Shown: positions 32,464 through 42,380 of the stretch, piece after piece
Layout of the letters: each line of letters opens with the position of its first letter
Numbering within the stretch: the stretch's first letter is position 1
Source of the DNA: Verrucomicrobiia bacterium
Lineage (GTDB): Bacteria; Verrucomicrobiota; Verrucomicrobiia; Limisphaerales; UBA8199
DNA: 58,518 nt
Direction of reading: 5' to 3'
NCBI GenBank assembly: GCA_035946615.1
Contig: DASYZB010000087.1
Location: forward strand, 1 to 58,518
Notes under the pieces: model-generated
Told to the model about the DNA's origin: nothing
Databases searched by the model: none
What the model saw: the letters and a program-made list of their open reading frames with translations, nothing else
Made by a program: the position numbers and the translations under genes

Positions 32464-35400
32464 TTGAACATCTCCGAGCCATTCATCCGCCGGCCCATCG
32501 CCACTTCCCTTTTGATGGCCGGCGTCGTTCTGATGGGTTTGCTGGGATATTTCCTCCTGCCGGTCTCCGCATTGCCACCCGTCGATTTCCCAACGATACA
32601 GGTGACAGCCCAGTACCCCGGCGCCGGACCGGATGTCATGGCCTCATCGGTCACCACCCCGTTGGAACGGCAGTTTGGGCAAATCAGCGGGCTTTCCCAG
32701 ATGACATCCATTAGCTCGTTCGGCAATTCGAGCATCACGCTCCAGTTTAATCTCGACCGCAACATCGATGCGGCAGCGCAAGATGTGCAGGCCGCCATGA
32801 ACGCGGCCAATGGCGTCCTGCCCCGGATGCCAAACCCGCCCACCTACAGCAAAGTCAACCCCGCCGACACCCCCATCTTAACACTGGCCATTACATCGGA
32901 TACCTTGCCGCTCGAGAAGGTTAACGACCTTGCGGACACCGTCCTGGCGCAGAAACTCAGCGAGGTGACCGGGGTGGGCCTAGTTACGATTGAAGGCAAT
33001 CAAAAGCCCGCCGTTCGTGTTCGCGTCAATCCCCCCGCCCTTGCCGCCCTGGGCCTTGGTTTCGAGGACGTCCGGACCGGCCTGATGCAGAACAACATCA
33101 ACGCCCCCAAAGGCTCCTTTGATGGCCAGCGGCTCTCTTATGCGATTGGCGTTAATGACCAAATCTTCTCTGCCGCGCAATTTGGCGATGTCATCGTCGC
33201 TTACCGGAACGGCTCTCCTGTCCGGTTGCGCGATGTGGGCCAAGTCGTCGATAACGTGGAAAACGTGCGGCTTGCAGGCTGGGTCGGCCAAGGGCCCGCC
33301 GTCATCCTGGACATTCAGCGCCAGCCGGGGGCCAACATCATCGAGACAGCCGATCGAGTAAAAGCTCTCCTGCCGAGGTTGCGCGCGGCTATCCCCCCCT
33401 CGGTCACCATCTCCATCCTAACCGACCGCACCGAAACCATCCGGGCATCGGTCCGCGACGTGCAACTCACGTTGGTGCTCACAGTGGCCCTGGTTGTGAT
33501 GGTCATCTTCGTCTTCCTGCGCAAACTTTGGGCCACCGTTATCCCCAGCATTGCCCTCCCGCTGGCGGTTATCGGCACCTTCGGCCTCATGAAACTCATC
33601 GGCTTCACCCTGGATAACCTCTCGCTGATGGCCCTGACGATCTCGACCGGCTTTGTCGTGGACGACGCCATCGTCATGATCGAGAACATTGTCCGGTTCA
33701 TCGAAGCGGGCGAACCGCCCTTGCAAGCCGCCCTGAAAGGCTCCAAACAGATCGGCTTCACGGTGGTATCGCTGAGCTTTTCACTGGTGGCGGTCTTTAT
33801 CCCGCTGATTTTCATGACCGGCATTGTAGGGCGGCTTTTCCGCGAATTTGCCATCACTCTGAGCATCGCCGTGATGGTCTCGGCCATTGTCTCGCTAACC
33901 CTCACCCCGATGATGTGCGCGCGCCTGCTCCAGCCGGAAGATAAGCAGAAACATGGCCGCCTGTTCCTGGCCTCCGAACGGTTCTTCAAAGGAATGCTGG
34001 ACGCCTATGAACGCGGGCTGCAATGGGTTCTGGCACATCAACTTTTTGTCCTGGGCGTTGCGGCCGTGACCTTGGTGGCGACCATTTGGCTTTATGTTCT
34101 GGCGCCGAAGGGGTTGTTGCCCGAGCAGGACACCGGTCTAATCCTGGGCATTACGGACGCGCCACAAACCATTTCCTTCAAGGGCATGGTCGAACGGCAG
34201 CGGCGCTTGGCGGAGGTAGTCGCCCACGACCCCGATGTGGCGAAGATAGCTTCGTTTGTCGGCGGCGGGACTGTCAACCCGACGATGAACACAGGCCGTT
34301 TGTATATTGGCCTTAAACCGCTTCGTCAGCGAACGGCCAGCGCCAGGGACATCATCGCACGGCTGCGCAAGGCAACCGCCGGTGTGGAAGGCATCTCACT
34401 GTTCATGCAGGCCGTCCAGGATGTGCAAATCGATAGCCGCGTCAGCCGCACCCAATATCAGTACACCCTCCAGGACGCCGACGAGGCCGAGTTGTCCCAA
34501 TGGGCAGGGCGGCTCCTGGAGCGTTTGCGCCAACTGCCCCAACTGACCGATGTGGCCAGCGATGAAGAGCCGGGCGGCCTGACGGCCAGCGTCGTTGTGG
34601 ACCGGGAGCGGGCCTCCCGCCTGAATATCCTGCCTCAGGCCATCGATGATACCCTCTATGACGCCTTCGGGCAGCGCCAGGTCTCGACTATCTTTACCCA
34701 GCTCACGCAATATCGGGTCATACTCGAAGCCGACCCTGCGTTTCAAATGACGCCCGAAACGCTCCAGCGAATCTACGTCCGCTCATCCACAGGCCAGGTT
34801 GTCCCACTGAGCACCTTTGCCCACGTCGAGACCGGGATTGCCCCGCTGACCGTCGTGCATCAGGGCCAGTTCCCCGCTGTCACCCTCTCCTTCAACCTGG
34901 CGTCCGGCTCCTCATTGGGCACCGCCGTTGAGGCCATTCAAACTGCCGAAAAGGGCATCGGCCTGCCCGAAACTGTTGTGACCACCTTTTCCGGCAGCGC
35001 CGCCGAGTTCCGCTCTTCGCTTAAAAGCGAACCGTTCCTGATTCTGGCGGCCATTATTGTCATCTACATTGTCCTGGGGGTCCTCTATGAAAGCTACATT
35101 CACCCCATCACGATTCTCTCGAGCCTGCCCTCGGCCGGGGTGGGCGCCCTGCTGGCGCTGATGTTGACCGGCCAGGACCTTTCCCTTATCTCGCTCATCG
35201 GCATCGTGCTGCTGATTGGCATCGTGCAGAAGAACGCCATCATGATGATTGATTTCGCGCTCGATGCCGAGCGCAACGAGGGTTTGCCTCCCGAACGCTC
35301 GATCTACCAAGCTGCCTTGCTGCGCTTTCGTCCCATCATGATGACCACCATGGCCGCGCTGCTGGGCGCATTGCCCCTGGCGTTGCAGCACGGCGAAGGC

Positions 35401-35583
35401 TCCGAGTTGCGACGGCCCATGGGCATCGCCATTGTCGGCGGCCTGTTGCTCTCGCAGTTCATCACTCTCTATACAACCCCGGTGGTGTATCTGTACCTCG
35501 ACCGGCTCGGCGCCTGGTTCCGGCGCTGGCGTCAGGCAGCACACTTGGCAGAGCCTGCGGGCCTGCCTTCGCCTGAGACCTGA
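32464..35583 (+). CDS. mdtB: RND efflux transporter, MdtB-like
   Basis: A 1039-residue inner-membrane transporter of the hydrophobe/amphiphile efflux family starting with TTG (NISEPFIRRPIATSLLMAGV). It has the family's 12 membrane helices and two large periplasmic loops. Landmarks are PVDFPTIQVTAQYPGAGPDV, the TM4 proton-relay region FVVDDAIVMIENIVRF (with the conserved Asp-Asp), and the second-half LPSAGVGALLALMLTG. It is followed by a second RND gene after 3 nt. In E. coli MdtB and MdtC form a B2C heterotrimer; the same pairing is likely here. Confidence 0.92.
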   Translation: MNISEPFIRRPIATSLLMAGVVLMGLLGYFLLPVSALPPVDFPTIQVTAQYPGAGPDVMASSVTTPLERQFGQISGLSQMTSISSFGNSSITLQFNLDRNIDAAAQDVQAAMNAANGVLPRMPNPPTYSKVNPADTPILTLAITSDTLPLEKVNDLADTVLAQKLSEVTGVGLVTIEGNQKPAVRVRVNPPALAALGLGFEDVRTGLMQNNINAPKGSFDGQRLSYAIGVNDQIFSAAQFGDVIVAYRNGSPVRLRDVGQVVDNVENVRLAGWVGQGPAVILDIQRQPGANIIETADRVKALLPRLRAAIPPSVTISILTDRTETIRASVRDVQLTLVLTVALVVMVIFVFLRKLWATVIPSIALPLAVIGTFGLMKLIGFTLDNLSLMALTISTGFVVDDAIVMIENIVRFIEAGEPPLQAALKGSKQIGFTVVSLSFSLVAVFIPLIFMTGIVGRLFREFAITLSIAVMVSAIVSLTLTPMMCARLLQPEDKQKHGRLFLASERFFKGMLDAYERGLQWVLAHQLFVLGVAAVTLVATIWLYVLAPKGLLPEQDTGLILGITDAPQTISFKGMVERQRRLAEVVAHDPDVAKIASFVGGGTVNPTMNTGRLYIGLKPLRQRTASARDIIARLRKATAGVEGISLFMQAVQDVQIDSRVSRTQYQYTLQDADEAELSQWAGRLLERLRQLPQLTDVASDEEPGGLTASVVVDRERASRLNILPQAIDDTLYDAFGQRQVSTIFTQLTQYRVILEADPAFQMTPETLQRIYVRSSTGQVVPLSTFAHVETGIAPLTVVHQGQFPAVTLSFNLASGSSLGTAVEAIQTAEKGIGLPETVVTTFSGSAAEFRSSLKSEPFLILAAIIVIYIVLGVLYESYIHPITILSSLPSAGVGALLALMLTGQDLSLISLIGIVLLIGIVQKNAIMMIDFALDAERNEGLPPERSIYQAALLRFRPIMMTTMAALLGALPLALQHGEGSELRRPMGIAIVGGLLLSQFITLYTTPVVYLYLDRLGAWFRRWRQAAHLAEPAGLPSPET

Positions 35584-35586
35584 GCC

Positions 35587-38500
35587 GTGAGCGTTTCTGA
35601 GCCATTCATCCGCCGGCCAGTCGGCACGTCGTTGCTGGCGGCGGGACTGTTCCTGGCCGGAATCATCGCCTATCATTTCCTTCCGGTCGCCCCCATCCCG
35701 CGCGTGGATTTCCCGATGATCAGTGTTTCGGCCTCGCTGCCGGGGGCCGACCCTGCGACGGTCGCCTCGACGGTCGCCGCCCCGCTTGAAAAACGCCTGG
35801 GCCAAATCTCCGGCGTCTCCGAAATCACCTCCGTCAGCACCCTGGGCGGGGCGGGCATCACTATCCAGTTCAATTTGGATCGCAACGTCGATGGCGCGGC
35901 GCGGGATGTGCAAGCGGCCATCAATGCCGCCGCAGGCGACCTGCCCATCAACCTGCCCGCCCCTCCCACCTACCGAAAGGTCAATCCCGCCGATGCCCCG
36001 GTCATGATCCTGGCCATGACTTCTCAAACCTTGCCGCCTACACAAATCTACGATTATGGCGACACCATCATCGCCCAACGCCTCAGCCAGGTCGAAGGCG
36101 TCAGCCAGGTCTATATCAGCGGTGCGGCCAAAAATGCCATTCGCGTCCAGGTCAACCCCGCCGTCCTGGCCTCGGCCGGGCTGAGCCTGGAAGACGTCCG
36201 CGCCCTGCTCGGACAGGTCAATGTGGATGAACCCAAGGGCAGTCTGGAAGGAAACGGCCTGGCCTACACTCTGGACAGTAACGATCAACTCCTGGTGGCG
36301 CGCGATTACCAGCGGCTCGTGCTGGCCGAAAAGCCGAAGGGCCCTGTCAAACTCTCCGCCGTTGGCCAGGCCTTTGACGGCCTGGAGAACACCCTCCAAG
36401 CCGGGTGGTCCGGCACCAATGTCGCCGTCCTGGTCATCATCTTTAAACAGGCCGACGCGAATGTACTCGAGACGGTGCAACGCATCAAAACAGAGCTGCC
36501 TCACCTGGCGGAATGGTTGCCGCCGGCAGTCAGGCTCACTGCCATTAGCGATCGGACGCGCACCATCGAGTCCTCGGTTAAGGAAGTCCAGTTTTCCCTG
36601 ATGCTGAGCATCGCCCTGGTCGTGATGGTCATTTTCCTGTTCTTGCGGCGCTTCTGGCCCACCTTCATCGCCAGTATCACCGTCCCGCTCGCATTGGCAG
36701 GGACGTTTGCCGGGATGTACTTCTGCCATTATACCCTGGATAATCTCTCCTTAATGGCGATCACCATTTCCGTCGGGTTCGTTGTCGATGACGCCATCGT
36801 CGTTATTGAAAACATCTATCGCCATATCGAGCACGGCGAAGCGGCATTTCCCGCGGCCCTCAAAGGAGCCAGACAAATCGGCTTCACCATCGTTTCGATG
36901 ACCACCTCGTTGGTGGCTGTGTTTATTCCGTTGCTGTTCATGAGCGGGTTGATTGGCCGTTTGTTTCACGAATTTGCCGTGACGTTGAGCATCGCCGTCC
37001 TGATCTCCGGTGTGCTTTCTCTGACCCTTACCCCGATGATGTGCTCGCGCTTCTTGCGCGCCGAGGCCACATACGGACCCCCGGGCATGTTCTATCGCTC
37101 CGCCGAGCGCGGGTTTAAGTGGATGCTGGGCGGGTACGAATCCGCGTTGCGTTGGGTCCTGCGCTATCAGGCATTTATGCTGGTGGTGTTCTTCGTGACC
37201 ATGGCCACAACTGTCGTGCTGTACTTGTTTATTCCCAAGGGCTTCTTTCCACAGCAGGACACCGGCGGGCTGATGGGCACGACCGAGGCGGCCCAGGACA
37301 TCTCGTTCAAAGCGATGAAGAAGCTTCACCAGCAGGCTCTTTCGATTGTCATGGCTGACCCGGCAGTCGAGTCGATTGGCTCGTTCCTCAGCGGCAGCGG
37401 CAACTCGGTCGTCAATAATGGCCGCATGTTCATTACCCTCAAACCAGTCGAACAACGCAATGTCACGGCGGACCAGGTGATTAACCGCTTGCGCCGCAAG
37501 CTGTCGGTTCTGCCAGGCATCACGCTTTATATGCAGGCCAGTCAGGACATCCGGGTCGGAGGACGCATGAGCAAGGCCCAATATCAGTACGCCCTCCAAT
37601 CGAGCGACCTGGACGAACTCAAACACTGGTCGGCGGTGCTCCTGGATAAATTGCGCCAGGAACCCTTGTTGCGCGACGTGACCAGCGACCAACTCACGGG
37701 CGGATTGCAGTCCAACGTGGTGGTCGATCGCGATGCCGCCGCGCGCCTGGGTATCTCACTGGCCGCTATCGACAACACTCTCTATGACGCCTTCGGGCAG
37801 CGCCAGGTCTCGACAATGTATAAACGATACAACCAGCATTTTGTGGTTTTGGAAGCTGAACCGCGCTTTCTTCTCGACCCTGAGTCTCTCCAACAAATCT
37901 TTGTCAAATCCTCCACGGGCCTGCTCGTCCCTTTATCGGCCGTAGCCAAATTTGAGACGGGCAACACCTACCTCTCGGTGAATCACCAGGGTCAATTCCC
38001 GGCAGTCACCCTTTCATTCAACCTGGCCCTCGGCGCCTCGTTGGGCGCGGCGACGGAAGCCGTGCAGCGCGTGGTGGAGAGCCTCCACATACCCTCGGTG
38101 GTGCAAGGCAGCTTTCAAGGGACGGCGCAGGTATTCCAGGCATCGATGGCGAGCACGCCGGTCCTGGCGCTGGCCGCCTTGATTGCGGTGTATGTCGTCC
38201 TGGGGATGCTTTACGAGAGCCTCATCCATCCCATCACCATCCTCTCGACGCTGCCTTCTGCTGGCGTGGGGGCGCTGCTGGCCTTGCTGGCAACACACCT
38301 CGAACTGTCTCTGGTCTCTTTCATCGGCATCATCCTGCTTATCGGCATTGTGAAGAAAAACGCCATCCTGATGATCGATTTCGCCCTCGAAGCCGAGCGC
38401 AACGACGGCGCCTCGCCGGAGGAGGCCATTTACCAGGCCTGCATCATTCGCTTTCGCCCCATCATGATGACGACAATGGCTGCCTTGTTTGGCGCTGTGC

Positions 38501-38709
38501 CGCTGGCCATCGGACTCGGCGCCGGCTCGGAATTGCGCAAACCTCTGGGCATCGCCATCGTCGGCGGCCTAATCGTTTCCCAGGCGCTCACGCTCTTCAC
38601 AACACCCGTGGTTTATCTCTTATTCGAACACATCCGCCGCTGGTTCGCCCGCTGGCGCCCGCAATGGCCCGCCCTCCGGCGCCGCCGCGCCACAGCCGAG
38701 ACTGCATAA
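35587..38709 (+). CDS. mdtC: RND efflux transporter, MdtC-like
   Basis: A 1040-residue homologue of the preceding protein, starting with GTG (SVSEPFIRRPVGTSLLAAGL). Key features are PRVDFPMISVSASLPGADPA, FVVDDAIVVIENIYRHIEHG with the proton-relay Asp pair, and LLIGIVKKNAILMIDFALEA in the second half. It ends in a basic tail (RRRRATAETA). The two transporters are similar throughout and probably arose by gene duplication. The start lies 3 nt after the MdtB stop. Exported substrates (bile salts or antibiotics in the E. coli system) cannot be predicted here. Confidence 0.92.
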   Translation: MSVSEPFIRRPVGTSLLAAGLFLAGIIAYHFLPVAPIPRVDFPMISVSASLPGADPATVASTVAAPLEKRLGQISGVSEITSVSTLGGAGITIQFNLDRNVDGAARDVQAAINAAAGDLPINLPAPPTYRKVNPADAPVMILAMTSQTLPPTQIYDYGDTIIAQRLSQVEGVSQVYISGAAKNAIRVQVNPAVLASAGLSLEDVRALLGQVNVDEPKGSLEGNGLAYTLDSNDQLLVARDYQRLVLAEKPKGPVKLSAVGQAFDGLENTLQAGWSGTNVAVLVIIFKQADANVLETVQRIKTELPHLAEWLPPAVRLTAISDRTRTIESSVKEVQFSLMLSIALVVMVIFLFLRRFWPTFIASITVPLALAGTFAGMYFCHYTLDNLSLMAITISVGFVVDDAIVVIENIYRHIEHGEAAFPAALKGARQIGFTIVSMTTSLVAVFIPLLFMSGLIGRLFHEFAVTLSIAVLISGVLSLTLTPMMCSRFLRAEATYGPPGMFYRSAERGFKWMLGGYESALRWVLRYQAFMLVVFFVTMATTVVLYLFIPKGFFPQQDTGGLMGTTEAAQDISFKAMKKLHQQALSIVMADPAVESIGSFLSGSGNSVVNNGRMFITLKPVEQRNVTADQVINRLRRKLSVLPGITLYMQASQDIRVGGRMSKAQYQYALQSSDLDELKHWSAVLLDKLRQEPLLRDVTSDQLTGGLQSNVVVDRDAAARLGISLAAIDNTLYDAFGQRQVSTMYKRYNQHFVVLEAEPRFLLDPESLQQIFVKSSTGLLVPLSAVAKFETGNTYLSVNHQGQFPAVTLSFNLALGASLGAATEAVQRVVESLHIPSVVQGSFQGTAQVFQASMASTPVLALAALIAVYVVLGMLYESLIHPITILSTLPSAGVGALLALLATHLELSLVSFIGIILLIGIVKKNAILMIDFALEAERNDGASPEEAIYQACIIRFRPIMMTTMAALFGAVPLAIGLGAGSELRKPLGIAIVGGLIVSQALTLFTTPVVYLLFEHIRRWFARWRPQWPALRRRRATAETA

Positions 38710-38914
38710 AGGGAAGGCGGAAAAATGGAAGCAGAAACATAGATTCTGATAATATTTTTCAGGCTTGGCTTCTGTCTAATAGTTTAATGGTTAATCCTGA
38801 ATGCTCGCCCCTTGCCGGGGCCGAAACTCCGTTTATCTTAGCCGGGCAATCGCAAATTGGCCACTTGCGCCGGGCTAGGGGGCTCTTGTATGTTTCAGCG
38901 CCCGGTAAGGGCAA

Positions 38915-39001
38915 GCCGATGTGGCGGAATTGGCAGACGCGCTAGACTCAAAATCTGGTATCCGTAAGGATGTGTGGGTTCGACCCCCTCCATCGGCACC
39001 A
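38915..39001 (+). tRNA. tRNA-Leu(CAA)
   Basis: An 87-nt class II tRNA. The acceptor stem GCCGATG pairs with CATCGGC, followed by the discriminator A and an encoded CCA. The anticodon arm is CTAGA-CTCAAAA-TCTGG, giving anticodon CAA, and a long variable arm (TATCCGTAAGGATG) precedes the T arm with GGTTCGACC. It decodes UUG. It is followed by decayed toxin-antitoxin genes. Confidence 0.96.
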
Positions 39002-39174
39002 CCGCACAGGAGGCTCCCGAATCCATTTCAAGCGCCGCCGTCTTCCGCGGGATTCAGACTGCCACGATGGCGGTGGCCTGGTGATCGATATCTGATGGGA
39101 CCGCGCGCCGGGCCTTTGTCGCCGCTCGGCGCCCAGCCGTTGCGGCATTGGTCAGACGCGCATTCTCGTTTTCG

Positions 39175-39551
39175 TCACCAACTGATCCGGCGGATGCCAG
39201 GGACGCTGTCGAAGTGGGGATCGGCGCTCAGGATGGATAAATTGTGGTGCCGGGCCAGGGCGGCAATCCAGACATCGTTGGAAAAGATGGGACTGGCGCG
39301 CTCCTTCAAGGTTTGCCGAATTTCGGCGTAAGCGGCAGCGGTGTCCAGGGAGATTTCAAGCACCGTCCGTGCCGGGTCAGTTGCTCCGACCAAGCTAGGC
39401 GGCGTGGACGGTCGCGACCCTCCAGCAGGCCAAACCGATACTCGCCAATGACAATCACAGGAAGATGCGGCCCTGGGCCGGTGGCGATCTTTTCTCGAGC
39501 CGACAGGTTGCCTTCAGCGAAAGCCGTGATCGCGTTCGTGTCCAGGATCAC
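39175..39551 (-). pseudogene. frameshifted PIN-domain toxin (VapC-like)
   Basis: Two overlapping minus-strand frames together make one PIN-domain protein of about 125 residues. The first (from 39551) begins ILDTNAITAFAEGNLSAREK and reaches VIGEYRFGLLEGRDRPRRLA. The second carries LEISLDTAAAYAEIRQTLKE, SNDVWIAALARHHNLSILSA and DPHFDSVPGIRRISW. Homology passes from one frame to the other at about 39355-39375, so a single-base indel separates them. All four acidic positions would be present if repaired. The ATG overlaps the antitoxin stop by 4 nt. A sequencing error cannot be excluded. Confidence 0.8.
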
Positions 39552-39811
39552 AGCGTGTCCTCGGGTTCCAAAACCTCGAACTCCTCGTCAATCCGCTGTT
39601 GGATGCGACGAGTCTCGGCGCGGTCAGATGCGGTCTTGCCGAAGGCGCCTGCCAATTTCATCCAGGCCGGCGGCGCGGAGGGCGTTCCGGCAGTCTTGAG
39701 CTTGTCATCGAGGGCCTCGGTGAAGAACTGTTTGAGGTTGATACCGCGTGAGGCGGCAACGCTCTTGGCGCGTCGGAGCGTCGTGCCTGGAATTTCAATG
39801 GTTGTCTTCAC
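39548..39811 (-). CDS. VapB-type antitoxin
   Basis: An 87-residue protein beginning MKTTIEIPGTTLRRAKSVAA and SRGINLKQFFTEALDDKLK, a ribbon-helix-helix-like N-terminus as found in antitoxins of the DUF2191/VapB group. An Ala/Pro-rich linker follows (TAGTPSAPPAW), then a helix (RAETRRIQQRIDEEFEVLEP) which would bind the toxin. It is coupled to the frameshifted vapC by a 4-nt overlap. If the toxin is dead the antitoxin may persist as an orphan. Confidence 0.82.
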   Translation of the reverse strand: MKTTIEIPGTTLRRAKSVAASRGINLKQFFTEALDDKLKTAGTPSAPPAWMKLAGAFGKTASDRAETRRIQQRIDEEFEVLEPEDTL

Positions 39812-39849
39812 AAGCGCACCCTACCATATTTATGGGTCTGGTCGATAAT

Positions 39850-40008
39850 CTACCTGGCAGATCTTAACGCTACCGGACGGTTGCCGTGCTCTGGTATTTT
39901 GCGATAACGCCGCCCCACCGTGGCGTCGGTCGGGTCTGACAGTTTCAACTCTGGTTCGCGCACCGTCCGCTCCACCCATTCTGCGGGAATGTGACGTTCC
40001 GCCGGCAC
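39850..40008 (-). pseudogene. DUF4258-like remnant (52 codons)
   Basis: A minus-strand frame of 52 codons (GTG at 40008, stop TAG at 39850-39852) reads ERHIPAEWVERTVREPELKL, SDPTDATVGRRYRKIPEHGN and ends RPVALRSAR. This matches the central part of DUF4258 proteins, in which RGIPEEWVERVL...PD..RYFRRIPEFGNRVLRV is the usual pattern. The first helix with its conserved His and the last beta strands (normally VVTVYFDR-like) are missing, and a stop directly precedes the frame. DUF4258 proteins are toxin-like and often sit with small antitoxins, which fits the neighbouring vapBC relic. Confidence 0.55.
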
Positions 40009-40127
40009 ATCGCGCGCCTCACGTGGTCACGGCGTAATCCACGCCTCGCGGGTTTTCCGCCTTGAGTTGATTTGCTTGACCGAGCGGGATTGCGAGAACG
40101 GCGCCCGAGGGGTAGCCTGGGACATCT

Positions 40128-41876
40128 ATGAAACAGGATTTGCGGGCGGCTTTGCTCTGGCAGTGGATGCGCCTCCTAATCGCAGGCGCCATGCTGGGCG
40201 CGGAGTTGAAATCAGGCACTGCTGCAACGCAGGCGCCTCGTCCGAATATTGTTCTGATTTTGGCTGATGATTTGGGTTATTCCGATTTGGGCTGTTTCGG
40301 TTCCGAGATATCGACCCCCAACCTGGACCGCTTGGCGGCGCAAGGGCTAAAAATGACCGAGTTCTATACGACGCCGCGGTGTTGTCCATCGCGGGCGTCC
40401 CTGCTGACCGGGTTGTATCCACAGCAAGCGGGAATGGGCGGGATGATGGAGGACCGTGGCGTTCCTGGCTATCGTGGCGAGCTTGGGACCAATTGTCTCA
40501 CCATCGCCGAAGAGCTGCGCCGGGCGAACTACCACACGCTGATGGTGGGCAAATGGCATCTGTGCCACATCTATTTCGACGGAAAGAAGCAACTAAACTA
40601 CCAGTCGAATGTCCCGTTTTGGGATGATAAACATGACTGGCCGCTTCAGCGGGGATTCGAGAAGTACTATGGCACGATCCATGGCGTGAGCAGCTATTAC
40701 GATCCCTTTTCGCTGACGCAGAATAACACACCCACCCGGCCCCAGAAAAAGCGCTTCTATTATACCGACGCCATCGCTGAACATGCAGTTGCCGACATCG
40801 AAAAGTACGCCGGCAAGGACAAACCGTTTTTTCTCTATGCCGCCTTCACTGCGCCGCATTGGCCTTTGCAAGCGCCGGAAGCGGACATTGCAAAGTATCG
40901 GGAGCGCTACCTGGCAGGGTGGGATGTCATTCGCACAAACCGCTACCAGCGCCAGCTCGCACTGGGCATCATAGACCAGCGCTGGGGATTATCACCCAGG
41001 GACCCACGAGTGCCGGCGTGGACCCAGGTGCGGGACAAAGAATGGGAAGCTAACCGGATGGCGACTTATGCGGCAATGGTCGAGCGGTTGGACCAGGGAG
41101 TCGGGCGCATTCTCAAGGCGCTAAAGGAACAGGGCATCGAGCAGAACACGCTAGTCATCTTCTTTTCAGATAATGGCGCCTGCGCGGAGGTGATTCAGCC
41201 CGAGTGGTATGATGTTCCCAGCCGCACCCGGTCGGGGCAGAGGGTCAAAGTGGGCAATCGCGATCACACCGTATTGGCAGGGCCCGAGGATGTCTGGCAA
41301 AGCTATGGCATTCCCTGGGCGAACGTCAGCGATACACCCTTCCTGCTGTATAAGCATTTTACGCAGGAAGGGGGCATTTCAACGCCATTGATAGTCCGCT
41401 GGCCGGCTCGCATTCAAAAGGGGAGCGTGATGTCGCGCCAAATTGGCCATGTCACCGACATCATGGCCACCCTGGTGGAGGTCGCCGGGGCCACGCACCC
41501 GAAAATGTACAACGGCCAACCGGTTCTCCTCTTGGAAGGCGCCAGCCTCATGCCCATTTTCGAGGGCCGCGAACGCGAGCATCCGGCTCCGATTTTCTGG
41601 GAACACGAAGGCAACCGGGCGGTCCGGCTGGGGCAATGGAAGTTGGTGGCGCTCCATAGGCAAAAATGGGAACTCTACGATACACAAACAGACCGGACCG
41701 AGCTGAACAACGTGGCTTCGAGCCATACCGGCAAAGTGGAGGAAATGTCCGCGCTCTATGACGCCTGGGCCGCGCGTTGCAACGTCCTGCCTCCAGAAGA
41801 GCTTCCGCGTCCACGGCCCATCACGCCGGCCACCGCCGCGTCAGCGATTCAGGAATCGAACAGATTGAAGGATTAA
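40128..41876 (+). CDS. secreted arylsulfatase (formylglycine sulfatase)
   Basis: A 582-residue sulfatase. The signal segment ([19 protein letters not shown]) precedes the metal-binding start [18 protein letters not shown]. The formylglycine motif C-x-P-S-R is [11 protein letters not shown] with Cys85 as the modified residue, followed by the typical MVGKWHL. Calcium ligands lie in [13 protein letters not shown]. The C-terminus ([20 protein letters not shown]) is standard for type I sulfatases of polysaccharide degraders. It would remove sulfate esters from algal or host glycans. An activating formylglycine-generating enzyme is not in the window. Confidence 0.93.
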   Translation: MKQDLRAALLWQWMRLLIAGAMLGAELKSGTAATQAPRPNIVLILADDLGYSDLGCFGSEISTPNLDRLAAQGLKMTEFYTTPRCCPSRASLLTGLYPQQAGMGGMMEDRGVPGYRGELGTNCLTIAEELRRANYHTLMVGKWHLCHIYFDGKKQLNYQSNVPFWDDKHDWPLQRGFEKYYGTIHGVSSYYDPFSLTQNNTPTRPQKKRFYYTDAIAEHAVADIEKYAGKDKPFFLYAAFTAPHWPLQAPEADIAKYRERYLAGWDVIRTNRYQRQLALGIIDQRWGLSPRDPRVPAWTQVRDKEWEANRMATYAAMVERLDQGVGRILKALKEQGIEQNTLVIFFSDNGACAEVIQPEWYDVPSRTRSGQRVKVGNRDHTVLAGPEDVWQSYGIPWANVSDTPFLLYKHFTQEGGISTPLIVRWPARIQKGSVMSRQIGHVTDIMATLVEVAGATHPKMYNGQPVLLLEGASLMPIFEGREREHPAPIFWEHEGNRAVRLGQWKLVALHRQKWELYDTQTDRTELNNVASSHTGKVEEMSALYDAWAARCNVLPPEELPRPRPITPATAASAIQESNRLKD

Positions 41877-41943
41877 TTGGAAAGAGGTTTTGGGTTTTCC
41901 TGGTGCTCTTGACAGGGGATTTGCTTTGTATTACAAAGTAAAT

Positions 41944-42327
41944 ATGAATATCGTCAAACGCGCCATCGCCACCGCGGAGGTGCTCCTCGTCTTGCCCGCT
42001 ACGCTGTTCATGACCGCGCTGTTCGTGCGGGACATTCAGCCGACGCAGTACGAACCGGCGCACACGGCCCTGCGCCTGGTCGAGTGGTTCAGCGCCCGCA
42101 GGTTTCTTGGCCTCGACATCTTGCTCATCGCGCTGCCCTTTGCAGCATTGGTCATTGGCTGTGCTACGGTGTTGCGCAACTGGCGTGGCGATGCGGAACT
42201 GCGGCAGGCCAGCCTGGAGGCGCTTGCCGCTGTCCGTTCACACCTGGCGATGCTGCTCATCACCGGGGCAACGCTGATGGCCGGAGGCATACTGGCCATC
42301 GTCGCCCTTCACGTGATCACGGATTGA
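41944..42327 (+). CDS. small integral membrane protein, unknown function
   Basis: From ATG at 41944 (MNIVKRAIATAEVLLVLPAT) the product has 127 residues with three predicted membrane helices: about 10-28, 60-80 (FLGLDILLIALPFAALVIGC) and 100-124 (HLAMLLITGATLMAGGILAI). The middle loop is charged (NWRGDAELRQASLEALAAVR). I do not recognise a named family. It lies between the sulfatase and metX-metW on the same strand, with 67-nt and 53-nt gaps, and could be co-transcribed with either. Confidence 0.65.
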   Translation: MNIVKRAIATAEVLLVLPATLFMTALFVRDIQPTQYEPAHTALRLVEWFSARRFLGLDILLIALPFAALVIGCATVLRNWRGDAELRQASLEALAAVRSHLAMLLITGATLMAGGILAIVALHVITD

Positions 42328-42380
42328 CTGGGAAATTAGCTCGCATTGGGTAGCCTAAATGCGTAGAAAGCAGGTCTGTT

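Noticed and set aside
34912-36729. 605-codon minus-strand frame across mdtB and mdtC
   Set aside because: Spans two real genes on the other strand and has a Gly/Asp/His-rich composition typical of antisense reading in GC-rich DNA.
38915-40127. Genomic island integrated at tRNA-Leu
   Set aside because: No integrase gene and no direct repeat of the tRNA 3' end were found within the window.
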